This document shows, piece after piece, positions 17,706-27,720 of a stretch of 64,000 nucleotides of DNA. The notes under the pieces are model-generated. The model saw nothing but the letters and a program-made list of their open reading frames with translations. It was not told the origin of the DNA and made no database searches. The DNA comes from Streptomyces reniochalinae. GTDB taxonomy: Bacteria > Actinomycetota > Actinomycetes > Streptomycetales > Streptomycetaceae. The stretch covers positions 42,268 through 106,267 of the forward strand of contig NZ_QOIM01000027.1 of the NCBI RefSeq assembly GCF_003323735.1, read 5' to 3'. The number at the start of each line of letters is the position of its first letter. Position 1 is the stretch's first letter. Position numbers and translations under genes: made by a program.

Positions 17706-17711
17706 TACGGT
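17706..17711 (+). promoter_or_regulatory. Possible -10 box for a leaderless transcript
   Basis: TACGGT fits TAnnnT and lies 7 nt before ATG 17719; no ribosome-binding site is visible before that ATG. This is the geometry of a leaderless mRNA, which is common in Streptomyces. It suggests the hydrolase is transcribed independently of the permease. Confidence 0.35.
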
Positions 17712-17718
17712 CGCCCGT

Positions 17719-18423
17719 ATGAGCGAAAACGGAACGCGGACGGTTGTCACGGACGGAGTCGCGCTCGCCTACCGTGCCTGGGGCGCGGAGACGGGGGTCC
17801 CCGTCGTGCTGCTCCACTGCCTCGGTGAGGACGGTGAGGACTGGCGCGGCCCCCTCGTCTCGGCGCTCGGCGGTGAGCACCCCGTCTACGCGCTCGATCT
17901 GCGCGGCCATGGCGGGAGCGACAGGACCGGTTGCTACGCCATGGCCGACTTCGTCGCCGACCTGCGCGGGTTCCTGGACGCGCTCGGTATCGGGCGGGCG
18001 ATCCTGGTCGGGCACTCCTTCGGCTCGGTCGTCGCCTACCTCTTCGCCCAGGAGCACCCCAAGCGGGTGGACCGGCTCGTCCTGGAGGAGACCGGCGCGA
18101 TGCGGCCGCTCGACCCGCCTCAGGAGGTGCCGGAAGCGCCGCGGGGCGCCCAGCTGTTCGACTGGGAGGTCACCGTCCAGTGGGTCGCCCAGCGCAACGA
18201 GCCCGACCCCGGATGGTGGGAACGGCTGGCGTCCATCACCGCGCCCACCCTGCTGGTGGGCGGCGGTGACCGCTCTCATCTCCCGCAGGAGGACCTGCGG
18301 GAGATGGCCGAGCGCATCCCCGACGCCCGCGTCGTCACCATCGAAGGCGCAGGCCATCTCGTCCACGAAGCCCGCCCCATGGAGTTCACCCGCGCGGTCC
18401 TCGACTTCCTGACCGAGACCTGA
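17719..18423 (+). CDS. Alpha/beta-fold hydrolase
   Basis: A 234-aa cytosolic hydrolase with VVLLHCLGEDGEDW (oxyanion region), DLRGHGGSD, nucleophile elbow GHSFGS (Ser), LLVGGGDRSHLP (acid region) and GAGHLVHEARP (catalytic His). The protein is compact and its cap domain short. Substrate unknown; the family includes esterases, haloperoxidases and thioesterases. The start lacks a ribosome site and may be leaderless. It is convergent with the SDR gene, with 27 bp between. Confidence 0.8.
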   Translation: MSENGTRTVVTDGVALAYRAWGAETGVPVVLLHCLGEDGEDWRGPLVSALGGEHPVYALDLRGHGGSDRTGCYAMADFVADLRGFLDALGIGRAILVGHSFGSVVAYLFAQEHPKRVDRLVLEETGAMRPLDPPQEVPEAPRGAQLFDWEVTVQWVAQRNEPDPGWWERLASITAPTLLVGGGDRSHLPQEDLREMAERIPDARVVTIEGAGHLVHEARPMEFTRAVLDFLTET

Positions 18424-18450
18424 CCCCGAGGGTGGCAGGCGGTCGCGCCC

Positions 18451-19257
18451 TCAGCCGGCGGCGGAGTCGAGAGGGGTGGGCCAGTGGCGGGGGCGCAGCA
18501 GGGCTTCCGTGCCGCCGTCGGCGCACAGGACGGTGCCCACGCAGAACGACGCGGCGGGGGAGAGCAGGAAGCGGACGGCCGCGGTGACCTCCGCGGCCCG
18601 TCCCGCGCGGCCCAGGGGGACGGGGTAGGCGGCCATGCCGTCCGCGGTCAGCGGATCGGTGCGGCCCGCCGCGGTCATCGGCGTGTCGATGGGCCCGGGC
18701 GCCACCGCGTTGAGCCGGATGCCGCTGCCCGCCCACTCGTGGGTGACCGCTCGCTCGCGCACGTACCAGGCCAGCGCTGCCTTCGTCGCCGGATAGGCGG
18801 CCACGCCGCCCGAGCGGTCGGCGAGGGCGCGCGCCCGGTCCTCGTCCCCTGCCAGGCACACTTTCGCCAGCTCCGTCGGCCAGCCGGGCTGGCAGGTCGC
18901 CGAGTTGGAGGAGACCAGCACGGCCGCGGGGCCGCGGGGCGAGCGCAGGAGCGCGGGCCGCAGCCCCTCCAGGAGCCGTACGGCGCCGAAGTGGTTCACC
19001 GAGACCATCAGCGACCCGGGGCGCCCGGTGGCCGCAGCGAGGCCCGCGAAGGGGACGAAGCCGTCGAGGGCACCGTCCGGGAGGAGTTCCCCGATCCGCC
19101 GCAGGGCCGTGCGGCGGCCGTCCTCCGTGGCGAGGTCGGCGGTCACCTCGGCGTCCGCCAGGTCGACCCCGATGACGCGGTGGCCTTCTCCACCGAGTTC
19201 GGCGGCGAGCGCGGCGCCCATGCCGGAGGCGGCTCCGGTGACGGCGTAGGTGGACAC
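18451..19257 (-). CDS. Short-chain dehydrogenase/reductase
   Basis: A 268-aa classical SDR. It has the TGAASGMG cofactor motif near the N-terminus, an acidic VDLAD after strand 2 (NAD preference), LVSSNSA (catalytic Ser strand) and YPATKAAL (catalytic Tyr/Lys). GxRLNAVAPGPIDTPM follows. A long LADRSGG-containing insertion before YPATK resembles 3-alpha-hydroxysteroid dehydrogenase-type SDRs. It is divergent in sense from the main fadD19 operon but lies downstream of it, and could belong to the same lipid or steroid pathway; this is inference. Confidence 0.85.
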   Translation of the reverse strand: MSTYAVTGAASGMGAALAAELGGEGHRVIGVDLADAEVTADLATEDGRRTALRRIGELLPDGALDGFVPFAGLAAATGRPGSLMVSVNHFGAVRLLEGLRPALLRSPRGPAAVLVSSNSATCQPGWPTELAKVCLAGDEDRARALADRSGGVAAYPATKAALAWYVRERAVTHEWAGSGIRLNAVAPGPIDTPMTAAGRTDPLTADGMAAYPVPLGRAGRAAEVTAAVRFLLSPAASFCVGTVLCADGGTEALLRPRHWPTPLDSAAG

Positions 19258-19312
19258 GGCTGCGGCCCTCCGGACTCAGGCGGCGGGATCGATCAGTACA
19301 CGCGTGCCGCGG

Positions 19313-19347
19313 CTGTAGGCGGTCGGCTGCGCCTGTAGGCGGTCGGC
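19313..19347. repeat. 15-bp direct repeat upstream of the SDR
   Basis: CTGTAGGCGGTCGGC occurs at 19313-19327 and again at 19333-19347, a 20-bp period. It lies about 55-90 bp upstream of the SDR start (reverse strand). Two sites on roughly the same DNA face suggest paired regulator binding, or a local duplication. Confidence 0.7.
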
Positions 19348-19473
19348 ACGCACGTGTCGCAATGTACGCACACCGACCGCACGCGCTCGCCCGCGCGTTC
19401 CACCTGCCGGGACACCGCCGTCCGCATCGGGTTCACCGGGTCGGGCTCCCGCGGTGGCCGCCCGGCCGGGGCG

Positions 19474-21105
19474 TCATGGAGGTGAAGCCGCCTCCTCGGC
19501 CGTGCGCCTGGCCCAGCGGTAGTCGGCCTTGCCGCTGGGGGAGCGCTGGACGAGGTCGCAGAAGACGACCGTGCGCGGCACCTTGTACCCCGCAAGCCGC
19601 CCGCGCGCGTGTGCGCGTACGTCGTCGCCGGTCAGCGCCCCAGCGCCGGCCCGCAGTTGGACGACGGCCGCGACGCGGTTGCCCCACCGCTGGTCGGGGA
19701 CGCCCGTCACGAGCGCGTCGTAGACGTCCGGGTGCGCTTTGAGCGCCTCCTCGACCTCCTCGGGGAAGACCTTCTCGCCGCCGGTGTTGATGCACTGCGA
19801 GCCGCGCCCCAGTACGGTGACCACCCCCTCCTCGTCGACGGTGGCCACGTCCCCCAGCAGCACCCAGCGGGCGCCACCCGCCTCGAAGAACGTCTCGGCG
19901 CTCTTGGCGGGGTCGTTGTAGTAGCCGAGCGGCACGTGCCCGCGCAGGGCGATACGGCCCGTGCCACCCGGGGGCACGGCCTCGCGGGTGGCCGGATCCA
20001 CCACCGCGATGCCGTCGTTGACGGTGATGCGAAAGCCCTTGGCGGGGCCCGAGTCCGCCGTCGCCGTGCCGTTGAAGCCGGACTCCGAGGAGCCGAAGTT
20101 GTTGATGAGCAGGGCGTGCGGCACCAGTCGCGCGAACTGCTCCCGTACCGCCTCGGAGAGGATCGCGCCGGAGCTGGAGACGGCCAGGAGCGAGGAGCAG
20201 TCGGTGCCCCGCAGCGGCCCCGCGAGGGCGTCCACCAGGGGGCGCAGCATCGCGTCGCCGACCAGGGAGACCGCTGTCACCTTCTCGCGCTCGACGGTGC
20301 GCAGCACCTCCTCGGGGGCGAACTTGCGGTGCAGCACCACCTTCTGCGCGTAGTTGAAGGCGATGAAGAGGGTGAGCGTGGAGGTCCCGTGCATCAGCGG
20401 GGGAGTGGGGAAGAAGACCAGGCCCTCGCCGCCCGCGGCCGCCCGCTCGGCCAGTTCCTCGGGCCGCGTGACGGGCTCGCCTGTGGGCGCCCCGCCGCCC
20501 AGCCCGGAGAAGAAGAGGTCCTCGGCGCGCCACATCACCCCCTTGGGCATGCCGGTGGTGCCGCCGGTGTAGATGATGAACAGGTCGTCGGCCGAGCGGG
20601 GCGCGAAGTCCCGCTCGGGTGAACCGGCAGCCAGGGCTCGCGCGTACGCGACGGGAGCGAGGGAGGGCTCGGGCGCTCCCTGCGGTCCGGTCCCGACACG
20701 CACGAGGTGGCGGAGCCCGCGGGTGTGCGCCAGGGCGCCCGCCACCCGTGCGGTGAACTCGCCGTCGAAGACGAGCGCGGCCAGGTCGGCGTCCCGGTAG
20801 AGGTAGGCCAGTTCGTCCTCGACGTAGCGGTAGTTCACGTTGACGGGAACGGCACGGATCTTGAGGCAGGCGAGCAGGGTCTGCACGTACTCGACGCCGT
20901 TGTATAGGTGCAGTCCGACGTGGTTGCCCGCGCGGACGCCGCTGTCGGCGAGGTGGTGCGCGAGGCGGTTGGCCGAACGGTCCAGCTCGGCGTACGTCAG
21001 TCTGCGCTCCTCGCCCGTGCCGGGGTGGTCCAGGTGGACCAGCGCCTCGCGCTCGGGCACGGTGTCGGCGATCGACTCGAACAGGTCGGCAAGGTTGTAC
21101 TCCAC
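19474..21105 (-). CDS. Acyl-CoA synthetase, FadD19-like
   Basis: A 543-aa ANL-superfamily ligase close to mycobacterial FadD19, which activates the C26/C24 carboxylated steroid side chain. The matching stretches include VNVNYRYVEDELAYLYRDADLAALV, AAGSPERDFAPRSADDLFIIYTGGTTGMPKGVMWR (P-loop), VLGRGSQCINTGGEKVFPEEVEEALKAHPDVYDALV and the C-terminal KVPRTVVFCDLVQRSPSGKADYRWA with the catalytic Lys. GTG 21105 is chosen because GGAGGAG (21112-21118) sits 6 nt upstream; ATG 21120 lies inside that site. Divergent from the echA19-like gene, as fadD19-echA19 are in M. tuberculosis. True substrate here is unknown. Confidence 0.85.
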   Translation of the reverse strand: MEYNLADLFESIADTVPEREALVHLDHPGTGEERRLTYAELDRSANRLAHHLADSGVRAGNHVGLHLYNGVEYVQTLLACLKIRAVPVNVNYRYVEDELAYLYRDADLAALVFDGEFTARVAGALAHTRGLRHLVRVGTGPQGAPEPSLAPVAYARALAAGSPERDFAPRSADDLFIIYTGGTTGMPKGVMWRAEDLFFSGLGGGAPTGEPVTRPEELAERAAAGGEGLVFFPTPPLMHGTSTLTLFIAFNYAQKVVLHRKFAPEEVLRTVEREKVTAVSLVGDAMLRPLVDALAGPLRGTDCSSLLAVSSSGAILSEAVREQFARLVPHALLINNFGSSESGFNGTATADSGPAKGFRITVNDGIAVVDPATREAVPPGGTGRIALRGHVPLGYYNDPAKSAETFFEAGGARWVLLGDVATVDEEGVVTVLGRGSQCINTGGEKVFPEEVEEALKAHPDVYDALVTGVPDQRWGNRVAAVVQLRAGAGALTGDDVRAHARGRLAGYKVPRTVVFCDLVQRSPSGKADYRWARRTAEEAASPP

Positions 21106-21269
21106 GGCGCGCTCCTCCATGCCCGGGCCCCGGCGTACGTGCTCGGATCGGCGTACGGCGTTGGTGCGTTCCCCCGCGCGTGGCGTCCGGTGCCCGTCGC
21201 GGCACCGTGCGTCCGGCGCTCATCAGAGCACCGCGGCGCGAAGACGGGAAGAGCTCCGGCACAAGAAAT

Positions 21270-21284
21270 GTGACGGCCTGTCAG
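21270..21284. promoter_or_regulatory. TGAC-N5-GTCA palindrome in fadD19-echA19 spacer
   Basis: GTGACGGCCTGTCAG contains TGAC and GTCA arms spaced by 5 nt, the same design as the site at 13306-13320, with flanking A-rich bases. It is in the 266-bp divergent spacer, so one regulator could affect both operons. Confidence 0.5.
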
Positions 21285-21312
21285 AAAACTCTTGAAGTCC
21301 GCGCTCCGCTAC

Positions 21313-21326
21313 TGCAACCTGTTCCA
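21313..21326. promoter_or_regulatory. KstR-like operator before the echA19-like operon
   Basis: TGCAACCTGTTCCA matches TnnAACnnGTTnnA at all fixed positions, 46 bp before ATG 21372 and in the spacer shared with the FadD19-like gene. The mycobacterial fadD19-echA19 pair is itself in the KstR regulon. Together with the site at 9583 this supports a common repressor encoded elsewhere. Confidence 0.6.
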
Positions 21327-21371
21327 GGTCCGCGAGGCCGCGCCTCGGCCCTGGAGACAGGAGGCCCCACG

Positions 21372-22172
21372 ATGGGCGGCACCGAACATCTGTCCGTGGA
21401 GCGGGTGGGGGCCACACTGGTGCTCACCCTCAACCGCCCCGAAGCCAAGAACGCCCTCTCCCTGGCCATGCTCGTCGGGCTCTACGACGGCTGGCTCGAA
21501 GCCGACGCCGACGACACCGTCCGCTCCGTCGTCCTCACCGGCGCGGGCGGCACCTTCTGCGCCGGCATGGACCTCAAAGCGCTGGCCGGGGACGGGATGG
21601 ACGGCCAGCAGCACCGCACCCGCCTGCGGGAAGACCCCGACCTGCACTGGAAAGCCATGCTCCGGCACCACAGGCCGCGCAAGCCCGTGATCGCGGCGGT
21701 CGAGGGCCACTGCGTGGCCGGCGGGACGGAAATACTCCAGGGCACCGACATCCGCGTCGCCGGTGAGAGCGCCGTCTTCGGGCTCTACGAAGTACGCCGC
21801 GGACTGTTCCCCATCGGCGGCTCCACCGTGCGGCTGCCCCGGCAGATCCCCCGCACCCACGCCCTGGAGATGCTCCTGACGGGCCGCCCCTACAGCGCCG
21901 TCGAAGCCGAACGCGTCGGCCTGATCGGGCGAGTCGTCCCGGACGGCACCGCGCTGGACGCCGCCCTGGAGACCGCCGAACGCGTCAACGCGTGCGCCCC
22001 GCTGGCTGTCGAGGCCGTGAAGGCCTCCGTTCACGAGACGTTGGCCATGACGGAGGAAGAGGGGCTCGCCACCGAGTTGGAGCGCGGCTGGCCCCTCTTC
22101 GACACCGCCGACGCGATGGAGGGCGCACGTGCCTTCGCGCAGAAGAGGCAGCCGCGCTTCAAGCGGGCATGA
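21372..22172 (+). CDS. Enoyl-CoA hydratase, EchA19-like
   Basis: A 266-aa crotonase-fold hydratase that adds water to enoyl-CoA. The N-terminal LTLNRPEAKNALS, GAGGTFCAGMDLKAL (oxyanion and CoA region), and the two catalytic acids in VAGGTEILQGTDIRVAG and FGLYEVRRGLFPIGGSTVRL are present. ATG 21372 has AGGAGG upstream. First gene of a tightly packed operon (37-bp gap, then 4-bp overlaps) with the DUF35 and Ltp proteins, the same order as Rv3516 and Rv3521-3523 in the mycobacterial cholesterol locus. Confidence 0.87.
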   Translation: MGGTEHLSVERVGATLVLTLNRPEAKNALSLAMLVGLYDGWLEADADDTVRSVVLTGAGGTFCAGMDLKALAGDGMDGQQHRTRLREDPDLHWKAMLRHHRPRKPVIAAVEGHCVAGGTEILQGTDIRVAGESAVFGLYEVRRGLFPIGGSTVRLPRQIPRTHALEMLLTGRPYSAVEAERVGLIGRVVPDGTALDAALETAERVNACAPLAVEAVKASVHETLAMTEEEGLATELERGWPLFDTADAMEGARAFAQKRQPRFKRA

Positions 22173-22209
22173 CGGCTCCTCCCCACCCGGCACACCGGAA
22201 AGGACCCTC

Positions 22210-23163
22210 ATGGACGACGTGCTGACCGCCCCCATGGTCGTCGAGTTCCCCTTCACCCGCTCGCTCGGCCCCGTCCTCAGCGCCTTCCTGACCGGCCTGC
22301 GGGAGCGAACCGTCCTCGGCGTCACGGCGACGGACGGCCGCGTGGTCGTGCCGCCCACCGAGTACGACCCCGTCACCGCCGAGGAGGTCCGCGACCTCGT
22401 GGAGGTCGGCCAGACGGGAACCGTCACCACCTGGGCGTGGAACGGCGCCCCCCGGAGGGGACAGCCGCTGGCGCACCCGTTCGCCTGGGTGCTGGTCCGC
22501 CTCGACGGCGCGGACACGGCCCTCCTGCACGCCCTGGACGCACCGGAGGGACCCGGCTCGGTCAGCACCGGGATGCGGGTACGCGTCCGATGGGCCCAGG
22601 AGCGCACCGGCGCCATCACGGACATCGCCTGCTTCGAGCCGGCGCCCCACGACCCCCCGCCCCCAGGACGGCCCGCCGCTCACCCGGGGACGTTCCCCGA
22701 GCCCGTCACCGGCATCGTCGCCGCCGCCCGCCTCGACTACACCTACTCGCCCGGCCGGGCCCAGACCCGCTACCTCAACGCCCTCGCGGAACACCGCACG
22801 AAGGGCGAACGCTGCCCCCGGTGCCGCAAGGTCTACGTGCCGCCGCGCGGCGCCTGCCCCACCTGCGGGGTGGCCACCGGCGAACAGGTCGAGGTCGGCC
22901 CGGCCGGTACGGTCACCACCTTCTGCGTCGTCAACATCAAGGCCAAGGGCCTGGACATCGACGTGCCCTACGTCTACGGGCACATCGCCCTCGACGGTGC
23001 CGGACTCGCGCTGCACGGCCGCATCGCCGGCATCCCCTGCGACCAGGTGCGGATGGGGCTGCGGGTCGAACCGGTGTGGACCGAGGGCGGCCGCCACCCG
23101 GACCACTACCGGCCCACGGGCGAACCCGACGCCGCCTACGAGACCTACAAGGAGCTGCTGTGA
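22210..23163 (+). CDS. DUF35 OB-fold / zinc-ribbon acyl-CoA-associated protein
   Basis: A 317-aa protein apparently made of two OB-fold DUF35 modules (residues about 25-150 and 215-300) around a rubredoxin-like zinc ribbon, CPRCRKVYVPPRGACPTC. Such proteins pair with thiolase-like Ltp partners: in the steroid system ChsH2's DUF35 domain docks the Ltp2 aldolase. Length and order resemble mycobacterial Rv3521. The stop overlaps the GTG of the following Ltp gene by 4 bp, so a stable complex with one or both Ltp proteins is likely (inference). Confidence 0.83.
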   Translation: MDDVLTAPMVVEFPFTRSLGPVLSAFLTGLRERTVLGVTATDGRVVVPPTEYDPVTAEEVRDLVEVGQTGTVTTWAWNGAPRRGQPLAHPFAWVLVRLDGADTALLHALDAPEGPGSVSTGMRVRVRWAQERTGAITDIACFEPAPHDPPPPGRPAAHPGTFPEPVTGIVAAARLDYTYSPGRAQTRYLNALAEHRTKGERCPRCRKVYVPPRGACPTCGVATGEQVEVGPAGTVTTFCVVNIKAKGLDIDVPYVYGHIALDGAGLALHGRIAGIPCDQVRMGLRVEPVWTEGGRHPDHYRPTGEPDAAYETYKELL

Positions 23164-24295
23164 CCCGCACGGAAGCCGGCCAGGTCGCCGTCGTCGCCTT
23201 CGCACAGTCGCGCCACGAGCGCGCGACGGACGGGTCGTCCGAGGTCGAGATGCTGCTCCCGGTACTGCGCGACGTCCTCGACCGGACAGGACTGTCCACC
23301 GGCCAGATCGACTTCACCTGCTCCGGATCCTCCGACTACCTGGCAGGCCGCCCCTTCTCCTTCACGATGGCACTCGACGGGGTGGGCGCCTGGCCGCCCA
23401 TCGCCGAGTCCCACGTCGAGACGGACGGGGCCTGGGCGCTGTACGAGGCCTGGGTGAAGCTCCTCACCGGCGAGGCGGAGACCGCCCTCGTCTACTCCTA
23501 CGGCAAGTCCTCCGCCGGCGACCTGCCCGAGGTCCTCACCCGCCAGCTCGACCCCTACTACCTGGCGCCCCTGTGGCCCGACTCCGTCTCCCTGGCCGCG
23601 CTCCAGACCCGCGCGCTGCTCGACACGGGAGCGACCAGCGAGCGCGAGCTGGCCGGTATCGCGGCACGCAGCCGCGCCGCCGCGGCCGACAACCCCTACG
23701 CCCAGCTGCGCGGCGGCTCTGTGGACGCCGACGCGCCGCCGGCGGACGCCTACGTCGCCCAGCCGCTGCGCCGACACGACCTGCCGCCCGTCAGCGACGG
23801 AGCGGCCGCCGTCGTCCTCGCCGCCGGGCGCACCGCGCGCCGGCTCACCGCACGCCCCGCCTGGATCCGCGGCATGGACCACCGCATCGAGGCGCACAGC
23901 CCGGGCGCACGCGACCTCACCCGATCGCCCTCGACCCGGCTGGCCGCCGAACACGCCGGCCTCTTCGACCCCGGGGCCCCGCCCGTCGACGTCGCCGAAC
24001 TCCACGCGCCCTTCACCGCGCAGGAGGTGGTGCTCCGCAACGCGCTGCGGCTCGGCGAGGAGACCGCGGTCAACCCTTCGGGCGGCCCGCTGGCGGCCAA
24101 CCCGGTGATGGCGGCGGGGCTCATCCGGATCGGCGAGGCCGCGGCACGGATCACCCGCGGCGAAGCCCGCCGCGCCGTCGCGCACGCCACCTCGGGGCCC
24201 TGCCTCCAGCAGAACCTCGTCGCGGTCCTGGAGTCCGACGGCTCCGCTGAAGACGGCTCCGCGGAAGACGGCCTCACCGAAGGAGGAGAAGGCGC

Positions 24296-24299
<4 letters not shown>
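23160..24299 (+). CDS. Thiolase-like lipid-transfer protein (Ltp4-like), Cys-less
   Basis: A 379-aa thiolase-fold protein. The GTG start overlaps the previous stop (GTGA). The N-terminal region at the usual nucleophile position reads ESHVETDGAWALYEAW, with no active-site Cys. ELHAPFTAQEVV and VNPSGGPLAANPVMAAGLIRIGEA match the His and Gly-rich loops of SCP2-thiolases. Absence of the nucleophile points to a retro-aldolase or structural role, as for steroid side-chain aldolases. The C-terminus ends in an acidic repeat, GSAEDGSAEDG. Order matches Rv3522. Overlaps the next gene by 4 bp. Confidence 0.82.
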
Positions 24300-25561
<1,262 letters not shown>

Positions 25562-25662
25562 CCCGGCCCGGGGCCGGATCCCCGCGTTCCGGGCCCTGTC
25601 GGCGCGGCCCGGGCCGTGGTTAAGGTGGCGCCGGCACCGACCCCGACCGGGAGGAGACGCGC

Positions 25663-25881
25663 GTGGCCCACCGCACCACCGAACTGCCCGACCTCGACCT
25701 GAGCCGGGCGCAGTGGCAGTCGGGCAGCCGGGGCTCGGGCGACGTCGAGATCGCCTTCGTCGAGGGCTTCGTGGCCATGCGCAACAGCCGGCAGCCCGAC
25801 AGGCCCGCGCTCATCTTCGACCCGGGCGAGTGGCGCGCCTTCGTACGCGGCGCCCGCGAGGGCGACTTCGACCTGACCTGA
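25663..25881 (+). CDS. DUF397 small protein
   Basis: A 72-aa DUF397-type protein with the family core WQSGSRGSGDVEIAFVEGFVAMRNSRQPDRPALIFDPGEWRAFVRGAREGDFD. GTG 25663 has GGAGGAG about 8 nt upstream. Most DUF397 genes in Streptomyces sit beside an XRE-type regulator and act as partner or antagonist; none is adjacent here, so this is an orphan copy. It is short but its codon use and conserved core support it as real. Confidence 0.85.
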   Translation: MAHRTTELPDLDLSRAQWQSGSRGSGDVEIAFVEGFVAMRNSRQPDRPALIFDPGEWRAFVRGAREGDFDLT

Positions 25882-26009
25882 AGCGGGCCCGGAGCCGTAC
25901 GCCGCGCCGTCACTTGGGCACAACGCACGCCTCGGTGTCATGCGGCTGGCGTAGGCTCGGCGGGGACAGCCCGAGGAGCGAGGACAGCGAGGACGGCGAG
26001 GACACGATC

Positions 26010-27545
26010 GTGGCGCTGTTGGAGCGGGAAGCCGAACTCGCCGCGGTCGAGGGGCAGCTGGCCCGCTTGTGCGCCGCTACCCCGGGTGTCTCCGACGACG
26101 AGCGGGCCCGGGTGCTCACCCTGACCGGAGCCGCCGGGCTCGGTAAGACAGCGCTGTTGTACGAGACCGCCGCGCGCGCCGCGGCACGCGGGTGCACCGT
26201 ACTGTACGCACGCGGCAGCGAGCAGGAGCAGGAGAGCGGCTTCCATGTGCTCCGGGCCCTGCTGGAGCCGGTGCTGCCCCTGCTCGACGCGCACACGCAG
26301 GGCGGCGGTACCCACCTCGCCGCCGCGGCCGTCGGACTGCGCGAGCCCGCGTGCGCCGTCGGGCCGCCCCCGCACGCCGTGTACCGGGCGCTCGACCATC
26401 TCCTGGGCCGACTCGCCGCTCATCTGGCCGCGCGCGCCGCCCCGCTCGTCGTCCTCGTCGACGACGTCCACTGGGCCGACTCCGCGTCGTCGGCCTGGCT
26501 CACCCGCTTCATACCGCGCGCGCCGACGCTGCCCCTGCTGTGCGTGATCGCCTACGACCCCGGGGAAGCACGCCCCGAGCTCGCGGAACTGCGGAACGCC
26601 GCGGAAGGAGCCCAACAGCCCCACGCACTGGAGGCGTTGAGCGCACACGCCGTCGACACCCTCGTGCGGGCCGCCTTCGAGGGCGGCCCCGACGAGCCCC
26701 TCTTCGGCGGGGAGACTTCCTTCGCGCAGGAGTGCCGCACGCTGACGGCCGGTAACCCGCTCGCCGTCACACGGCTGCTGGACCGGGTCGGAGAGGCCGG
26801 CCTCAAGCCGTACCGTGACTGTCTGCCGCGGCTGGCCGAACTCGCCCCGACGGTGTGCGGGCCCGGGTTCCACGACCACCTGCAAGGTTTCGGGCCCGAC
26901 TGCGTACGGCTCTGCTGGGCCGTCGCCGTCCTCGGTGCCGCCGCCACCCTTCCCCTCGCCACCCGTGTCGCGGGACTCGGTGCGCAGACCGCTCGCCGCG
27001 CGGCCGACACGCTACGCCGCGCACAGGTGCTCGACATGCCCCCGCGCACACCGGACGGCACCCCGCCGGCCGACGAGGAGGCGGTGTGCTTCACCCACCC
27101 CTCGTTCGCCGGGGAGGTCTACCGCGCCATACCCTCCGGCCTCCGCACGGCCCTGCACGGTCAGACGGCCGCCACGCTCGCCCTGACCCGGCCTGGCCAC
27201 CTGGCGAGCGCACACCACCTGCTGGAGGTCCACCCCGACGCCGACTCCACCGTGGTGGCGGAGCTGCGCCGTGCCGCACGCGCGTACGCGGGGGCGGGCG
27301 CACCCGAGGCGGCCCACCGGTGCCTGGGCCGCGCGCTCAGCGAGCCGCCCGCCCGCCGGGACCGTCCCCTTCTGCTGTACGAACTGGCCTCGGCCGCTCT
27401 GCGCTCCGGCTGCCCCGCAGGCGCGGTCCACCACCTGCGCGCCGCTCTCGCCGAGCCCGACTGCGACGCTCCTGTGCGCGAGCGGGCCACCCGCCTGCTG
27501 GCGCTCGCCGAGCAGCGGTCCGCCGACCGGTGCCCTCTTGGGTGA
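26010..27545 (+). CDS. AAA ATPase, LuxR-type (LAL-like) regulator lacking its HTH
   Basis: A 511-aa STAND/AAA ATPase. LLEREAELAAVEGQL is the usual LAL N-terminus; Walker A is LTGAAGLGKTALL, Walker B APLVVLVDDVHWAD. The C-terminal part is Ala-rich and helical (SAHHLLEVHPDADSTVVAELRRAARAY). Typical LAL regulators are about 900 aa and end in a LuxR HTH; here the frame stops after RCPLG and no HTH is seen in the 175 bp that follow. It may be truncated or a stand-alone sensor ATPase. Degenerate 9-bp repeats (GAGGACnnC, about 25976-26003) precede the GTG, which has no clear ribosome site. Confidence 0.72.
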   Translation: MALLEREAELAAVEGQLARLCAATPGVSDDERARVLTLTGAAGLGKTALLYETAARAAARGCTVLYARGSEQEQESGFHVLRALLEPVLPLLDAHTQGGGTHLAAAAVGLREPACAVGPPPHAVYRALDHLLGRLAAHLAARAAPLVVLVDDVHWADSASSAWLTRFIPRAPTLPLLCVIAYDPGEARPELAELRNAAEGAQQPHALEALSAHAVDTLVRAAFEGGPDEPLFGGETSFAQECRTLTAGNPLAVTRLLDRVGEAGLKPYRDCLPRLAELAPTVCGPGFHDHLQGFGPDCVRLCWAVAVLGAAATLPLATRVAGLGAQTARRAADTLRRAQVLDMPPRTPDGTPPADEEAVCFTHPSFAGEVYRAIPSGLRTALHGQTAATLALTRPGHLASAHHLLEVHPDADSTVVAELRRAARAYAGAGAPEAAHRCLGRALSEPPARRDRPLLLYELASAALRSGCPAGAVHHLRAALAEPDCDAPVRERATRLLALAEQRSADRCPLG

Positions 27546-27708
27546 TCCCTGCGCGCGGTCCCTGTCCGCGGCTCGGTGAGGGGGCGTTCCGGCCCCGGGG
27601 ACGAGCGGGTCCACGCCCCGCGCCGGCAGCACACCGACCCGCTGGACAGGGGCTCGGAGGCGGGGCGTGACGGGAGAAGGGGGCAGCGGGAACGCGGTAT
27701 CGGCCACG

Positions 27709-27714
27709 TACTAT
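27709..27714 (+). promoter_or_regulatory. Probable -10 box for a leaderless transcript
   Basis: TACTAT matches the -10 consensus well and ends 6 nt before ATG 27721. No ribosome site precedes that ATG. Transcription would therefore start at or next to the A of the start codon. Confidence 0.45.
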
Positions 27715-27720
27715 TGCGGC

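Noticed and set aside
16321..18366. 681-aa reverse-strand frame opposite the permease and hydrolase
   Set aside because: Composition (Asp/His/Gly/Glu-rich) is an antisense shadow of the permease; no domain is seen.
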